A stretch of 64,000 nucleotides of DNA from Martelella lutilitoris. GTDB taxonomy: Bacteria; Pseudomonadota; Alphaproteobacteria; Rhizobiales; Rhizobiaceae. Under the pieces are notes generated by a model that made no database searches, was not told the origin of the DNA, and saw nothing but the letters and a program-made list of their open reading frames with translations. The DNA is taken from assembly GCF_005924265.1 (NCBI RefSeq), contig NZ_VCLB01000007.1:307504-371503 (forward strand). The letters are read 5' to 3'. Positions 1 through 8,937 of the stretch are shown here, one piece after another (position 1 is the first letter of the stretch; each line of letters opens with the position of its first letter). Position numbers and translations under genes: made by a program.

Positions 1-2124
1 GCGCAGCCGTTCGATCAGGTCATGCTTGTCCTCGGGGCTGACGCCGGCATGAACCTCGTCGATCCCGAGCGACGCGGCCACGGCATCGGCCGTCGCCTTC
101 GCGTCACCCGTCGCCATGACGATGCGCATACCGGCATCGTGCAGCGCGCGGATCGCCTCCGGCGTGGTGTCCTTGACCCGGTCGGCAACCGCGACAACGC
201 CCGCCGCCTGCCCTTCCACGGCAAGATACATGGCGGTCTTGCCATCGCCCTGCAGCGCGCTCACCCGTTGCTTCAGAGCGCTGACATCGACCTTTTCCGC
301 CTCCATCAGCGCGGCATTGCCGAGCGCGACGCGTTTGCCGTCCACCGTTCCCGTCACGCCCTTGCCGGTTACCGCATTAAAATCGCTGCTTTCCGTCTGG
401 GGCGCTTCCGCCTCGCGCGCGCCTGTCACGATCGCCTCGGCCAGCGGGTGTTCCGAACCGCGCTCCAGGGCCGCGGCAATCGAAAGCAGGTCGGCGCGCT
501 CGAACCCCTCGGCCGGTTCTGCATCGGTGAGCGCCGGCTTGCCCTCCGTCAACGTGCCGGTCTTGTCGACAACGAGAACGTCTACCTTGGAGAAGCGCTC
601 CAGCGCCTCGGCGTCGCGGATCAGCACACCGGCATGCGCGCCGCGCCCGGTGGAAACCATGATCGACATCGGCGTCGCCAGCCCAAGCGCGCAGGGGCAG
701 GCGATGATCAGCACCGAGACGGCCGCGACAAAGGCATAGGAGAGCGCCGGCGACGGGCCGAAAATGACCCAGGCCAGAAACGCGATCACGGCGACCGAGA
801 CCACGGCAGGCACGAACCAGGCCGCCACCCTGTCCGCCATCGCCTGGATCGGCGCGCGCGAACGCTGGGCCTTCGACACCATGTCGACGATGCGCGACAG
901 CGTGGTTTCCGCCCCGACGCTTTCCGCCCGCATCAGGAAGCTGCCGGTCTTGTTGAGCGTGCCGCCGGTGACCGGCTCGCCCTCGGTCTTTTCGACCGGG
1001 ACCGGCTCGCCGGTGATCATGCTTTCATCGACCGAGGAGCGACCTTCGGTGACCACGCCGTCGACCGGCACGCTTTCGCCGGGGCGCACGCGCAGCACGT
1101 CGCCGGCCTTCAGCGTGTCGACAGGCACATCGTCCTCGCCCTCATCGGTGACCTTGCGCGCGGTCTTCGGCGCAAGATCCAGAAGCGCCCGGATCGCATC
1201 GCCCGTTCGCTCGCGCGCCGCCAACTCCATGACCTGGCCGATCAGCACGAGCACGAGAATCACGGCAGCCGCCTCGAAATAGACGGGCGCCATGCCCGCA
1301 CTGTCGCGCATGGAGGCAGGAAACAGGCCGGGCGCGACCAGCGAAACGACCGAGAAGACGTAGGCCGCCCCCGTGCCAAGCGCGATCAGGGTCCACATGT
1401 TCGGACTTTTGTTGACGATCGAGGACCAGCCGCGCTTGAAGAAAGGCCGGCAGACAAACACGACGGGCGTGGCCAGTGCGAACTGCAGCCAGCCGAACAA
1501 TGCATGCCCGAACCAGTCCTCGAACGGCAGGCCGAGATGGCTCCCCATTTCCAGAACGAAGACGGCGAGCGCCAGAGGTCCGGTGATCATCAGGCGGCGT
1601 TTGAAATCGACATATTCCGGATTCGGGCCCGTATCGGCCGAGGGCGTCATCGGCTCAAGCGCCATGCCGCATTTCGGGCAATCGCCGGGGTGATCCTGCA
1701 CGATTTCCGGATGCATCGGGCAGGTATAAAGCGTTCCCTCGGGCTGGGGCTCCGGTTCCGGTCGGCCATGGACGTACTGATCGGGATCCGCCTCGAATTT
1801 CGACTGGCAGCCTGCGGAGCAGAAATAGAAGCGCTCGCCTTCGTGCTTGAGCATATGCTGGGCGCTGGCGCGATCGACGGACATGCCGCAGACCGGATCC
1901 TCCGCGGTCAGATAGGCTTCCGGCTCCTGCAGGAACCGGTCGCGGCAGCCTTCGGAGCAGAAGTGGAAAAGCCGGTGATCGTGTTCGGCCGTCGGTTTTC
2001 CGGCCTCCGGATCGACGGTCATGCCGCAAACGGGATCGCGCAACGACCTCTTGTCCGACACCGCCGCGTCATGGCCGGCGCCACTGCCGGCGTCGGGCGC
2101 ATGCTCGTCATGGGAATGTTGCAT
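1..2124 (-). CDS. copA: Copper-translocating P1B-type ATPase (C-terminus beyond left edge)
   Basis: Inner-membrane ATPase that exports Cu(I). The 708 codons present show two N-terminal YHS domains (DPVCGM at about residues 30-35 and 76-81), a heavy-metal-binding segment (YTCPMHP about 133-139, CPKCGM 149-154), then transmembrane helices, the TGEP loop, the metal-binding CPC (476-478), the phosphorylation site DKTGTLT (D520), the SEHP motif and MATGDA. The frame leaves the window just before the expected GDGxNDAP motif, so roughly the last 120 residues are missing only because of the window edge. The ATG at 2124 has AGGAGA about 8 bases upstream and sits behind a CueR-type promoter. YHS plus heavy-metal-binding domains, instead of classical HMA domains, are common in alphaproteobacterial copper or mixed heavy-metal pumps, so exact metal preference is inferred from the promoter. 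Confidence 0.95.
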   Translation of the reverse strand, partial: MQHSHDEHAPDAGSGAGHDAAVSDKRSLRDPVCGMTVDPEAGKPTAEHDHRLFHFCSEGCRDRFLQEPEAYLTAEDPVCGMSVDRASAQHMLKHEGERFYFCSAGCQSKFEADPDQYVHGRPEPEPQPEGTLYTCPMHPEIVQDHPGDCPKCGMALEPMTPSADTGPNPEYVDFKRRLMITGPLALAVFVLEMGSHLGLPFEDWFGHALFGWLQFALATPVVFVCRPFFKRGWSSIVNKSPNMWTLIALGTGAAYVFSVVSLVAPGLFPASMRDSAGMAPVYFEAAAVILVLVLIGQVMELAARERTGDAIRALLDLAPKTARKVTDEGEDDVPVDTLKAGDVLRVRPGESVPVDGVVTEGRSSVDESMITGEPVPVEKTEGEPVTGGTLNKTGSFLMRAESVGAETTLSRIVDMVSKAQRSRAPIQAMADRVAAWFVPAVVSVAVIAFLAWVIFGPSPALSYAFVAAVSVLIIACPCALGLATPMSIMVSTGRGAHAGVLIRDAEALERFSKVDVLVVDKTGTLTEGKPALTDAEPAEGFERADLLSIAAALERGSEHPLAEAIVTGAREAEAPQTESSDFNAVTGKGVTGTVDGKRVALGNAALMEAEKVDVSALKQRVSALQGDGKTAMYLAVEGQAAGVVAVADRVKDTTPEAIRALHDAGMRIVMATGDAKATADAVAASLGIDEVHAGVSPEDKHDLIERLR

Positions 2125-2154
2125 CTGAGCTCTCCTGTCGGTTCCGTTTCTGTC

Positions 2155-2185
2155 AAGATGGCCCTTCCAGTTACTGGAAGGTCAA
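2155..2185 (-). promoter_or_regulatory. CueR-type MerR-family promoter of copA
   Basis: Reading leftward there is a -35 box TTGACC (2185-2180), a 19-bp spacer and a weak -10 CATCTT (2160-2155). The spacer carries the palindrome CCTTCCAGT-T-ACTGGAAGG (2163-2181). An overlong 19-bp spacer holding a CCTTCC/GGAAGG dyad is the signature of Cu(I)-responsive CueR promoters. No cueR gene is seen in the window. Confidence 0.85.
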
Positions 2186-2354
2186 GAGCGACCGGATTAC
2201 CCGGATAAAGATAGCGCAGGCGGGCGAACAGGAAACCGGGTAGCCCGGTCTTTTCGGCCCACCGAAAAGGAGGATGATCCTGATCAATTCCCGACCGCTG
2301 TGAAATATGCCAGATTAACCTTCCATCGAAGGTCCCACGCGATTCGAAGAGACC

Positions 2355-2681
2355 ATGTTCAGCCGGTTTCGCACACTTGCCATTGCTTTCGTCTTCCTGC
2401 TCGGGCTCCTTGCCGGTGCGGGCACGGCCGTCAGTTTCGAGCCCGCCGACATGCCGTCCTGCAACGAACAGTCGGTATCGATCTCCGCAGCAGATGCCTG
2501 CGGCAAGGCGATGATCCACACGTCATGCCTCTATCACGGGACCTGCGGCCTGTTCCTGTCGCCCGATCCCGCGCGCATCCATTCCCGGACGGCGCCTTCG
2601 GCACGGAATATCCCGCTGACTGCTCCTCTTTCCGGTCAGCCTTCGGCCCCCGAAACGCCGCCGCCCATCTCCGCACTCTAG
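2355..2681 (+). CDS. Small exported Cys-containing protein of unknown function
   Basis: A 108-aa protein with an N-terminal signal peptide (positive MFSRFR, hydrophobic core to about residue 25, AGTA-type cleavage region). The mature part has several Cys residues and ends in a Pro-rich tail (APETPPPISAL). I do not recognise a domain. Short exported Cys proteins with such tails often sit in copper loci, and this one is divergent from copA with the CueR promoter between them. A role in periplasmic copper handling is inference from position. Start chosen at the ATG that begins the signal peptide, with a weak GAAGAG upstream. Overlapping minus-strand frames have no recognisable product. Confidence 0.6.
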   Translation: MFSRFRTLAIAFVFLLGLLAGAGTAVSFEPADMPSCNEQSVSISAADACGKAMIHTSCLYHGTCGLFLSPDPARIHSRTAPSARNIPLTAPLSGQPSAPETPPPISAL

Positions 2682-2829
2682 AGCCTTCACGCCCGGCCCA
2701 TGCTTGCCGGCGCCGTGATGATTCCGGCAGCCTGCAGGCGCCGGGAAACGGATCCCCATTCTGTAAATCATATAACTTTCAGAATGTTGGGAGCCATATC
2801 TAAGATAGTGCTCTAAACGGAGATTTCCC

Positions 2830-3174
2830 ATGAGCAAGATAATTTACGCCGCCGTGCTCACGCTTACCCTCGGCGCGAGCCTCGCCTACGCCAACCCGGC
2901 CCACCATACCGGAAACGATCAGGTCGCTGATACCGGCAGCATGATGCAATCCGGGATGATGGACGGGTCGATGATGGGCGGCATGATGAATTCCGACATG
3001 ATGGTGATCATGCTCGATGCCGATGGCGACGGCAGCCTTTCGCTGGCCGAGTTCCAGGGCATGCATGAACGCATGTTCGGCTATCTCGACGCCAATGGCG
3101 ACGGCACGCTCGATGCCGGCGAAATGGAAGCCCATCACGCCGATGCCATGCCGCATGGCGGCACGGCCGAGTAA
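2830..3174 (+). CDS. Periplasmic Met-rich EF-hand protein
   Basis: A 114-aa exported protein: signal peptide at residues 1 to about 21 (ending SLAYA), then a Met-rich stretch (about 38-58, MMQSGMMDG... repeats), then two canonical EF-hand loops (DADGDGSLSLAEF and DANGDGTLDAGEM), then a His-containing tail. The EF-hands should bind Ca2+. Met-rich stretches are typical Cu(I) ligands in periplasmic copper proteins. The combination beside copA suggests a periplasmic copper-buffer protein, but the function is inferred. It is followed 11 bases later by the next exported protein, so the two are probably co-transcribed and share the terminator at 3625. Confidence 0.8.
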   Translation: MSKIIYAAVLTLTLGASLAYANPAHHTGNDQVADTGSMMQSGMMDGSMMGGMMNSDMMVIMLDADGDGSLSLAEFQGMHERMFGYLDANGDGTLDAGEMEAHHADAMPHGGTAE

Positions 3175-3185
3175 GGAGAAAACAG

Positions 3186-3608
3186 ATGAAAAAGACATTC
3201 AGCGCCTCAGCAATCGCGGCTCTCGGCCTCGCCGCAGCCCTCCTCGCCGTACCGGCCGCATTTAGTGCCGAACAACCGGTAATCCCGGCAGGCGAAACGA
3301 TCTCCACCTGGGTGGAAAACGGCCAGAACGGCCGCTATCTCCTCCAGCTTCTGGAGGGCGGCGTGCCTGCCGGCGAGACCGCGATCAACGGCACGATCCT
3401 TTCCGACACGGATTGCGCGCCGGATGCCGACGGCATCAATCATTGCAAGAACGAGATCCGGCTTGAGGACGGCAGCGTGCTCAAGGGCGTGAACAATCAC
3501 CGCATGAGCGTCAACCGCTGCCTGAAACCGGGCGAAGCCGTCACCGTCTCGCCACTTGCGGATGGCTGGGCGGTCGTTCTCATCGAGGACGCGACCGAGA
3601 ACCGCTGA
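3186..3608 (+). CDS. Conserved-looking exported protein, unknown function
   Basis: A 140-aa protein with a signal peptide (MKKTFSASAIAALGLAAALL, cleavage near residue 27) and a compact mature domain with three Cys (in DTDCAPDADG, INHCKN and VNRCLKPG), enough for one disulphide plus a free thiol. The ATG has AAGGAGAA immediately upstream and lies 11 bases after the EF-hand gene, so they form a two-gene unit. The family is not recognised. Placement in the copper block suggests envelope metal or thiol biology, without direct support. Confidence 0.75.
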   Translation: MKKTFSASAIAALGLAAALLAVPAAFSAEQPVIPAGETISTWVENGQNGRYLLQLLEGGVPAGETAINGTILSDTDCAPDADGINHCKNEIRLEDGSVLKGVNNHRMSVNRCLKPGEAVTVSPLADGWAVVLIEDATENR

Positions 3609-3624
3609 CAGCGGCCCCGACAGG

Positions 3625-3656
3625 AGAGGCCGCGCTCCGGCGCGGCCTCTTGTTTT
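3625..3656 (+). terminator. Rho-independent terminator after the exported-protein pair
   Basis: Perfect 11-bp stem AGAGGCCGCGC / GCGCGGCCTCT with a TCCG loop, followed by TGTTTTGG. It lies 17 bases after the stop at 3608 and just before the convergent end of the MFS gene at 3665, so it may serve both directions. Confidence 0.8.
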
Positions 3657-3664
3657 GGTTTTCC

Positions 3665-4984
3665 CTAGAACTGGTTGGTCCAGCGCGGGTGCAAGTCGTC
3701 GATCACAAGCGCGTGGCTGTGGGTCCGGTGTCCCTTCAGATGCGGGTGATCAAGCGGCAGATTATCGTGGCTGTGCTCGATCGCCTCGTCCTCGGCAGCG
3801 GGCCACTGGAGGAGGCAGACGGCCATGCCGAGTGCGGAGAGGCCGGCCAGGACCAGAAGGGCCGTCACCGCGCCGAATTCGGTCATCAGCCAGCCCGACA
3901 GCGGATAGGTGACAAGCCAGCAGGCATGGGAGAGCGCGAATTGCGCCGCAAAAAGCGCCGGCCGGTCCTCCGGATGGGCCGAACGGCGCAGGAGCCGCCC
4001 CGAGGGCGTCAGCACGGCCGAATAGCCGAAACCAACGAAAAGCCAGGCGACAAGCAATGCCAGCCAGACAAGCCCGCCAAAGGCGACGCCCGCTGCAAGC
4101 GTCACAAGCGTTGCCGCCATCAGTCCGGCTCCGGCGAGCATCACCGGCCTGTCGGAGACGCGATCGAGGATCTTCGGCAGCAGGATGGCCGCCGTCATCG
4201 ACCCGGCGCCGAAAGCAAACATCGTCCAGGCAAGATCACTTGCCGAAAGGCCGAGCACACCGCGCACCAGCACCACGGAGTTGACCAGCACCATCGCGCC
4301 CGCGGCGGCAACAGCAAGGCTGAGCGCCAGCAATCCGCGCAGGCGCGGCGTCGCGAGATAGATGCGGATGCCGCGCGTGGTGCGGTCATAGACCCCGCGC
4401 GGTTCGGCGGCCTTCGGGCTCGGAAGGAGCACCGAGACGACCAGCAGCGCGGAGGCCAGAAAACCGGCGACCGTGCCGAGAAACAGGGCGTTGTAGCTCA
4501 TCACCGCCAGAAGCAGGGCGGCAAGCGTCGGGCTTGCGATGTTTTCAAGATCATAGGCGAGCCGGGAGAGCGACAGCGCCCGCGTGAAGCGCGCCTCATC
4601 CTGCAAAACATCCGGGATGGTCGCCTGGAAGGTCGGCGTGAAGGCGGCCGAAGCCGATTGCAAAAGAAAGATCAGGAGATAGACCTGCCAGACGGCGGAA
4701 ACGAAGGGCAGCGCCAGCGCGGACGCGGCGCGCACGAGATCGAGCGCGACCAGAAGCCGGCGACGGTTCACGCGGTCGGCAAAGGCGGCGGCGATCGGCG
4801 CGATGCCGACATAGGCCACCATCTTGATGGTAAAGACCGTGCCAAGCACCATCGCAGCCCCCTCGCCCGCAAGATCATAGGCCAGAAGCCCGAGCGCGAC
4901 TGTCGCAAGGCCCGTGCCCAGCAACGCCACGATCTGCGCCAGAAAGAGATGTCGATAGGTGCGGTCGGCGAGAAGATCCAGCAT
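3665..4984 (-). CDS. MFS metal-efflux transporter, NreB-like, with His-rich C-terminus
   Basis: A 439-aa major facilitator protein with about 12 hydrophobic segments and the loop DRVNRRRLL after the second helix pair. After the last helix the C-terminus becomes His-rich (EHSHDN, DHPHLKGHRTHSH at roughly 405-427), the hallmark of NreB nickel exporters, where the tail binds metal. It starts 7 bases after the stop of the CsoR/RcnR-family gene, so the two form an operon resembling nreAB. Substrate Ni(II), possibly Co(II), is inferred from tail, partner and operator. The 452-aa antisense frame here is a shadow. Confidence 0.85.
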   Translation of the reverse strand: MLDLLADRTYRHLFLAQIVALLGTGLATVALGLLAYDLAGEGAAMVLGTVFTIKMVAYVGIAPIAAAFADRVNRRRLLVALDLVRAASALALPFVSAVWQVYLLIFLLQSASAAFTPTFQATIPDVLQDEARFTRALSLSRLAYDLENIASPTLAALLLAVMSYNALFLGTVAGFLASALLVVSVLLPSPKAAEPRGVYDRTTRGIRIYLATPRLRGLLALSLAVAAAGAMVLVNSVVLVRGVLGLSASDLAWTMFAFGAGSMTAAILLPKILDRVSDRPVMLAGAGLMAATLVTLAAGVAFGGLVWLALLVAWLFVGFGYSAVLTPSGRLLRRSAHPEDRPALFAAQFALSHACWLVTYPLSGWLMTEFGAVTALLVLAGLSALGMAVCLLQWPAAEDEAIEHSHDNLPLDHPHLKGHRTHSHALVIDDLHPRWTNQF

Positions 4985-4991
4985 CGGGGCC

Positions 4992-5252
4992 TCAGAGATA
5001 ACGGGTGATGGCTTTCAGCTCTTCGCGTTCGGCTTCGGAATTCCGCGCGTCGAGACAATGATCGACATGGTCGTGGATAAGCGTCTGCTTGGCACTGCGG
5101 ATCGCGCTTTCGACAGCCTGCAACTGCTGGGCAACGTCGAGACAGGGCCTGCCCGCCTCGATCATCGCGACAACGGCATTGAGATGCCCCTCGGCCCGCT
5201 TCAGCCGCGCGACGATCCGGGGATGACTTTGATGACGGTGTTCATGGCTCAT
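4992..5252 (-). CDS. CsoR/RcnR-family metal-sensing repressor, NreA/DmeR-like
   Basis: An 86-aa all-helical repressor. The N-terminal HEHRHQSH supplies the amino-terminal His ligands used for Ni/Co sensing. PCLDVAQQLQAVESAI carries the conserved Cys of the family (about residue 36) and is followed by the DHVDHC segment, giving a Cys/His ligand set like RcnR and DmeR rather than the Cu(I) set of CsoR. These proteins repress by binding G-tract palindromes when metal-free. A perfect one lies 10 bases upstream of the start. It is the first gene of a two-gene operon with the NreB-like transporter. Confidence 0.88.
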   Translation of the reverse strand: MSHEHRHQSHPRIVARLKRAEGHLNAVVAMIEAGRPCLDVAQQLQAVESAIRSAKQTLIHDHVDHCLDARNSEAEREELKAITRYL

Positions 5253-5261
5253 GTCCCGACA

Positions 5262-5282
5262 TTATCCCCCCAGGGGGGATAA
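5262..5282. promoter_or_regulatory. RcnR/NreA-type operator palindrome
   Basis: Perfect inverted repeat TTATCCCCCC and GGGGGGATAA around one central A, ten bases upstream of the repressor start. AT-flanked G/C tracts are the known binding sites of RcnR/DmeR proteins. Metal-controlled autoregulation of the nreAB-like operon is the direct reading. Confidence 0.85.
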
Positions 5283-5708
5283 GGAAAGAGCGGAATCGAA
5301 CGCGCGCGAAAACCCGCGAGCGTTCAGACGGCAATTTGATGGAGACGGAAAGCAGAAAAACGCCCGAAATCACGACGAGATCGATCGAAAGCGGCTTCGC
5401 AACAAGAACGATGAAGCGGATAGGAAAGGAAGATGGTTGGGTGATCTAGGTCTCGAACCTACGACCCGCTGATCAAGAGAAAATGATTTCATCAGCAAGT
5501 CAATGAAACCAAAGTGTTCTGGTTTCCAATGCCTGAACAACTGGGACGCCGTTTCTGCGGAACAAAGTATGAATTGGAACCACCGATCGAGGCATTTCGT
5601 TGAGGATTCAGTCTGTGCTTCATGATGGCGTTCATCGTTGTCGCAAAAAAAGAATAACAAGCGTGTCTCGCAGGTTCCTACATTTCTACAAATGAACTTT
5701 CGACAATT
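5283..5708. other. Gene-poor gap with a tRNA-Lys 3' fragment
   Basis: No credible gene in these 426 bases. The overlapping frames have no recognisable product and run through the tRNA fragment at 5434-5479. The right half is noticeably more A/T-rich than its neighbours. It lies between the nreA-like promoter and the 3' end of dinB. Confidence 0.6.
5434..5479 (-). repeat. 3' half of tRNA-Lys (candidate attachment-site copy)
   Basis: On the minus strand this is the 3' part of tRNA-Lys from the anticodon loop through the T-arm to CCA. A 27-base core (5447-5473) is identical to 31205-31231 inside the intact tRNA-Lys gene; flanking bases match with single changes. There is no 5' half, so it is not a tRNA gene. 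Orientation is the same as the intact gene 25.8 kb away, as expected for the distal att copy of an element integrated at the tRNA 3' end. Confidence 0.8.
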
Positions 5709-6851
5709 TTACAGCAAACTCATCTGCTCATCTCTTACCCTGCCTGAACTATCGCCCAACGACGAAAGCGTCACCCCAAGCAGCCGAATTCCTTTCTGCA
5801 CGGGAAACAACTCAGCTAGCAACGTGCCGGCGATCTCGGCGATCTCATCTGCGTTTCGCACGTTCTGACGGACCGTCCGGCTCCGCGTGATCTGCTGGAA
5901 ATCAGCGTATTTCACCTTCAGCGTCACGGTCCGCCCGCTGATCCGCTTGTTCTCAGCGTGGTTCCAGACCTTCTCGGCAAGCGGGATCAATTCCGCCCTC
6001 GCCGCCTTCAGTTCGAAAATATCCGCCGCAAACGTGTCTTCCGCGCCAATCGATTTGCGCGGCCGATCGGGCTGAACAGGCCGCTCGTCGATCCCCCGCG
6101 AGATCCGATAATACCACCCGCCCGACTTGCCGAAATTGTCGCGCAGCAAGGCAAGCGACTTCTCTCGAAGATCGGCTCCGGTCACGATCCCGAGCCGCTG
6201 CATCTTTTCGGCCGTCGCTGGCCCGACGCCGTGGAATTTCTTGACGGCGAGGTCGGCGACAAAGGCCGGCCCCATCTTCGGCGTGATCACGGCTTGGCCG
6301 TTTGGTTTGTTGAGGTCGCTCGCCATCTTTGCGAGGAACTTGCAGTAGGAGATCCCGGCAGACGCATTCAGGCCGGTCGCGTCCTTGATGCGAGCGCGGA
6401 TGATTGTCGCGATCTCGGTTGCGAACGCGATCCCTTGCTTGTTTTCGGTCACATCAAGATAGGCCTCATCGAGCGAAAGCGGCTCAATCAGATCGGTATG
6501 CTCGGCGAATATCTGATGGATCTGCGCCGAGACCGACCGGTAGACATCGAAACGCGGCTTTACGAACACCAGGTCGGGACAGCGTCGCTTCGCGGTTACT
6601 GACGGCAAGGCAGATCGCACGCCGAACGCCCGCGCCTCATAGCTGGCCGCGGCAACAACGCCTCTGGCCGCAGAGCCTCCGACTGCAACCGGCTTGCCCC
6701 GCAAGTCGGGATTGTCGCGCTGCTCGACGGAGGCATAAAAGGCATCCATGTCCACATGGATGATCTTGCGGATGACCGGGGCGGCATCATCCGTTTCGAC
6801 CTCATGGTCTCTTTCCAAAGCTGTCATTTCATCCAGGGCGGCCATGACCAT
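5709..6851 (-). CDS. dinB: DNA polymerase IV (Y-family translesion polymerase)
   Basis: A 380-aa Y-family polymerase that copies past lesions. Catalytic acidic residues are in DMDAFYASVE (D34, D36) and SLDEAYLD (D128, E129). The thumb HhH region (VKKFHGVGPATAEKM) and little-finger domain follow. The C-terminus ends EQMSLL, a beta-clamp-binding motif of the QxxLx type. An extra 25 or so acidic residues precede the usual start, and a start nearer VIRKIIHVDMD cannot be excluded. It lies 25 bases after the SRAP gene on the same strand and is probably co-transcribed with it as an SOS unit. Unlike its SOS neighbours to the right it is full length. Confidence 0.95.
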   Translation of the reverse strand: MVMAALDEMTALERDHEVETDDAAPVIRKIIHVDMDAFYASVEQRDNPDLRGKPVAVGGSAARGVVAAASYEARAFGVRSALPSVTAKRRCPDLVFVKPRFDVYRSVSAQIHQIFAEHTDLIEPLSLDEAYLDVTENKQGIAFATEIATIIRARIKDATGLNASAGISYCKFLAKMASDLNKPNGQAVITPKMGPAFVADLAVKKFHGVGPATAEKMQRLGIVTGADLREKSLALLRDNFGKSGGWYYRISRGIDERPVQPDRPRKSIGAEDTFAADIFELKAARAELIPLAEKVWNHAENKRISGRTVTLKVKYADFQQITRSRTVRQNVRNADEIAEIAGTLLAELFPVQKGIRLLGVTLSSLGDSSGRVRDEQMSLL

Positions 6852-6876
6852 CTCAAGAGCGTGATCCGGGACGATG

Positions 6877-7539
6877 CTAATCGTCTTCGGGGTTTTCAGG
6901 AGGATCGACCACGACCAGCATGTTGCCGGGCAGCGGCCGCTGAAGATGTTTCAAATCGGCCCATTCCCCGGTGAGCCAGAGATCGACCTCATCCGGCGTC
7001 GTCGGGATCGCCGACATTGCTTTCTCACGAATGGGCTTGACGATCTCGTTGGGCGTTGTGGTCAGGAATCCGAACAGTTCATATTCCTGTTCGCCATCCC
7101 GGACCTTCCGCACGCCCTTCCACGGCGTCCAGAAACCGGCAAAGAACATCAGGGGTCGGTCCGGGGTCTGCGCAAACCAGGCATTCGGCACGCGCCCGCC
7201 CTCCACCTTGCTCGCTGGATCGGGCTCTGCAAACGAGGTGAACGGCACGACGCAGCGGCTTGTCGGCCCAAGCCAGCGCCGCCAATGCGGCGATCCGACA
7301 TTGCGGATGTTGGTGACCCCGCGATCGGCCTTGCCTTTGACGAAGGTCGGCGGCGTCGGCATGTCCCAGGTGGCACTGACGATTTCCCGATTGCCATCGC
7401 CGTCGACGCGAACGATCGGCGCCAGCGTGTTGGGAGAGACGTTCAGCGACGGCTCGTTCCATCCGGCCTTGTCGCTCATTGCCTTCGTAAACTCGACGAC
7501 GGCATCCCGTGTTGTCGTCAGATTGTAGAGATTGCACAA
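6877..7539 (-). CDS. SRAP domain protein (HMCES/YedK family), TTG start
   Basis: SRAP proteins shield abasic sites in ssDNA by a covalent link through Cys2, after removal of Met1. The frame reads further upstream, but only the TTG at 7539 places Cys at position 2 (TTG-TGC-AAT, CNLYNLTTTR), with a GAGGGGGGCGAGG purine stretch before it, so I choose it (220 aa). The Asn (TNIRNVGS) and Glu (VVPFTSFAEP) positions of the active site are present. Where the family normally has His (IHxxAM in relatives), this protein reads IREKAM, so the catalytic His appears to be Arg. It lies between dinB and the broken uvrD-like gene. Confidence 0.85.
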   Translation of the reverse strand: MCNLYNLTTTRDAVVEFTKAMSDKAGWNEPSLNVSPNTLAPIVRVDGDGNREIVSATWDMPTPPTFVKGKADRGVTNIRNVGSPHWRRWLGPTSRCVVPFTSFAEPDPASKVEGGRVPNAWFAQTPDRPLMFFAGFWTPWKGVRKVRDGEQEYELFGFLTTTPNEIVKPIREKAMSAIPTTPDEVDLWLTGEWADLKHLQRPLPGNMLVVVDPPENPEDD

Positions 7540-7552
7540 GTCCTCGCCCCCC

Positions 7553-8774
<1,222 letters not shown>

Positions 8775-8937
8775 TTAAACCATTGGTTTACATGACGGAC
8801 ATCATGGCGTTGGTTCGGAATTTGTACCATACAACACTGCGGGGCTCGGGGGACCAACCTTGTTTCCGAAGTGCCCGTTTTCCCGGAAGTAAACAGTTGC
8901 CGGCAAGCAAACCGGCAACTTGCCAAGGACTGAGTTT

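Noticed and set aside
22..2208. 728-aa plus-strand open frame
   Set aside because: Antisense of the copper ATPase, whose motifs are all intact on the minus strand; the plus frame is Arg/His-rich with no domain.
3650..5008. 452-aa plus-strand frame
   Set aside because: Antisense shadow of the NreB-like transporter; charged low-complexity composition typical of antisense in high-GC DNA.
8813..8827. GTTC-N7-GTAC resembling an alphaproteobacterial LexA box
   Set aside because: One base off consensus in the second half-site and no gene with a matching promoter nearby; it could be a relic of the lost imuA or uvrD promoter, but chance is as likely.
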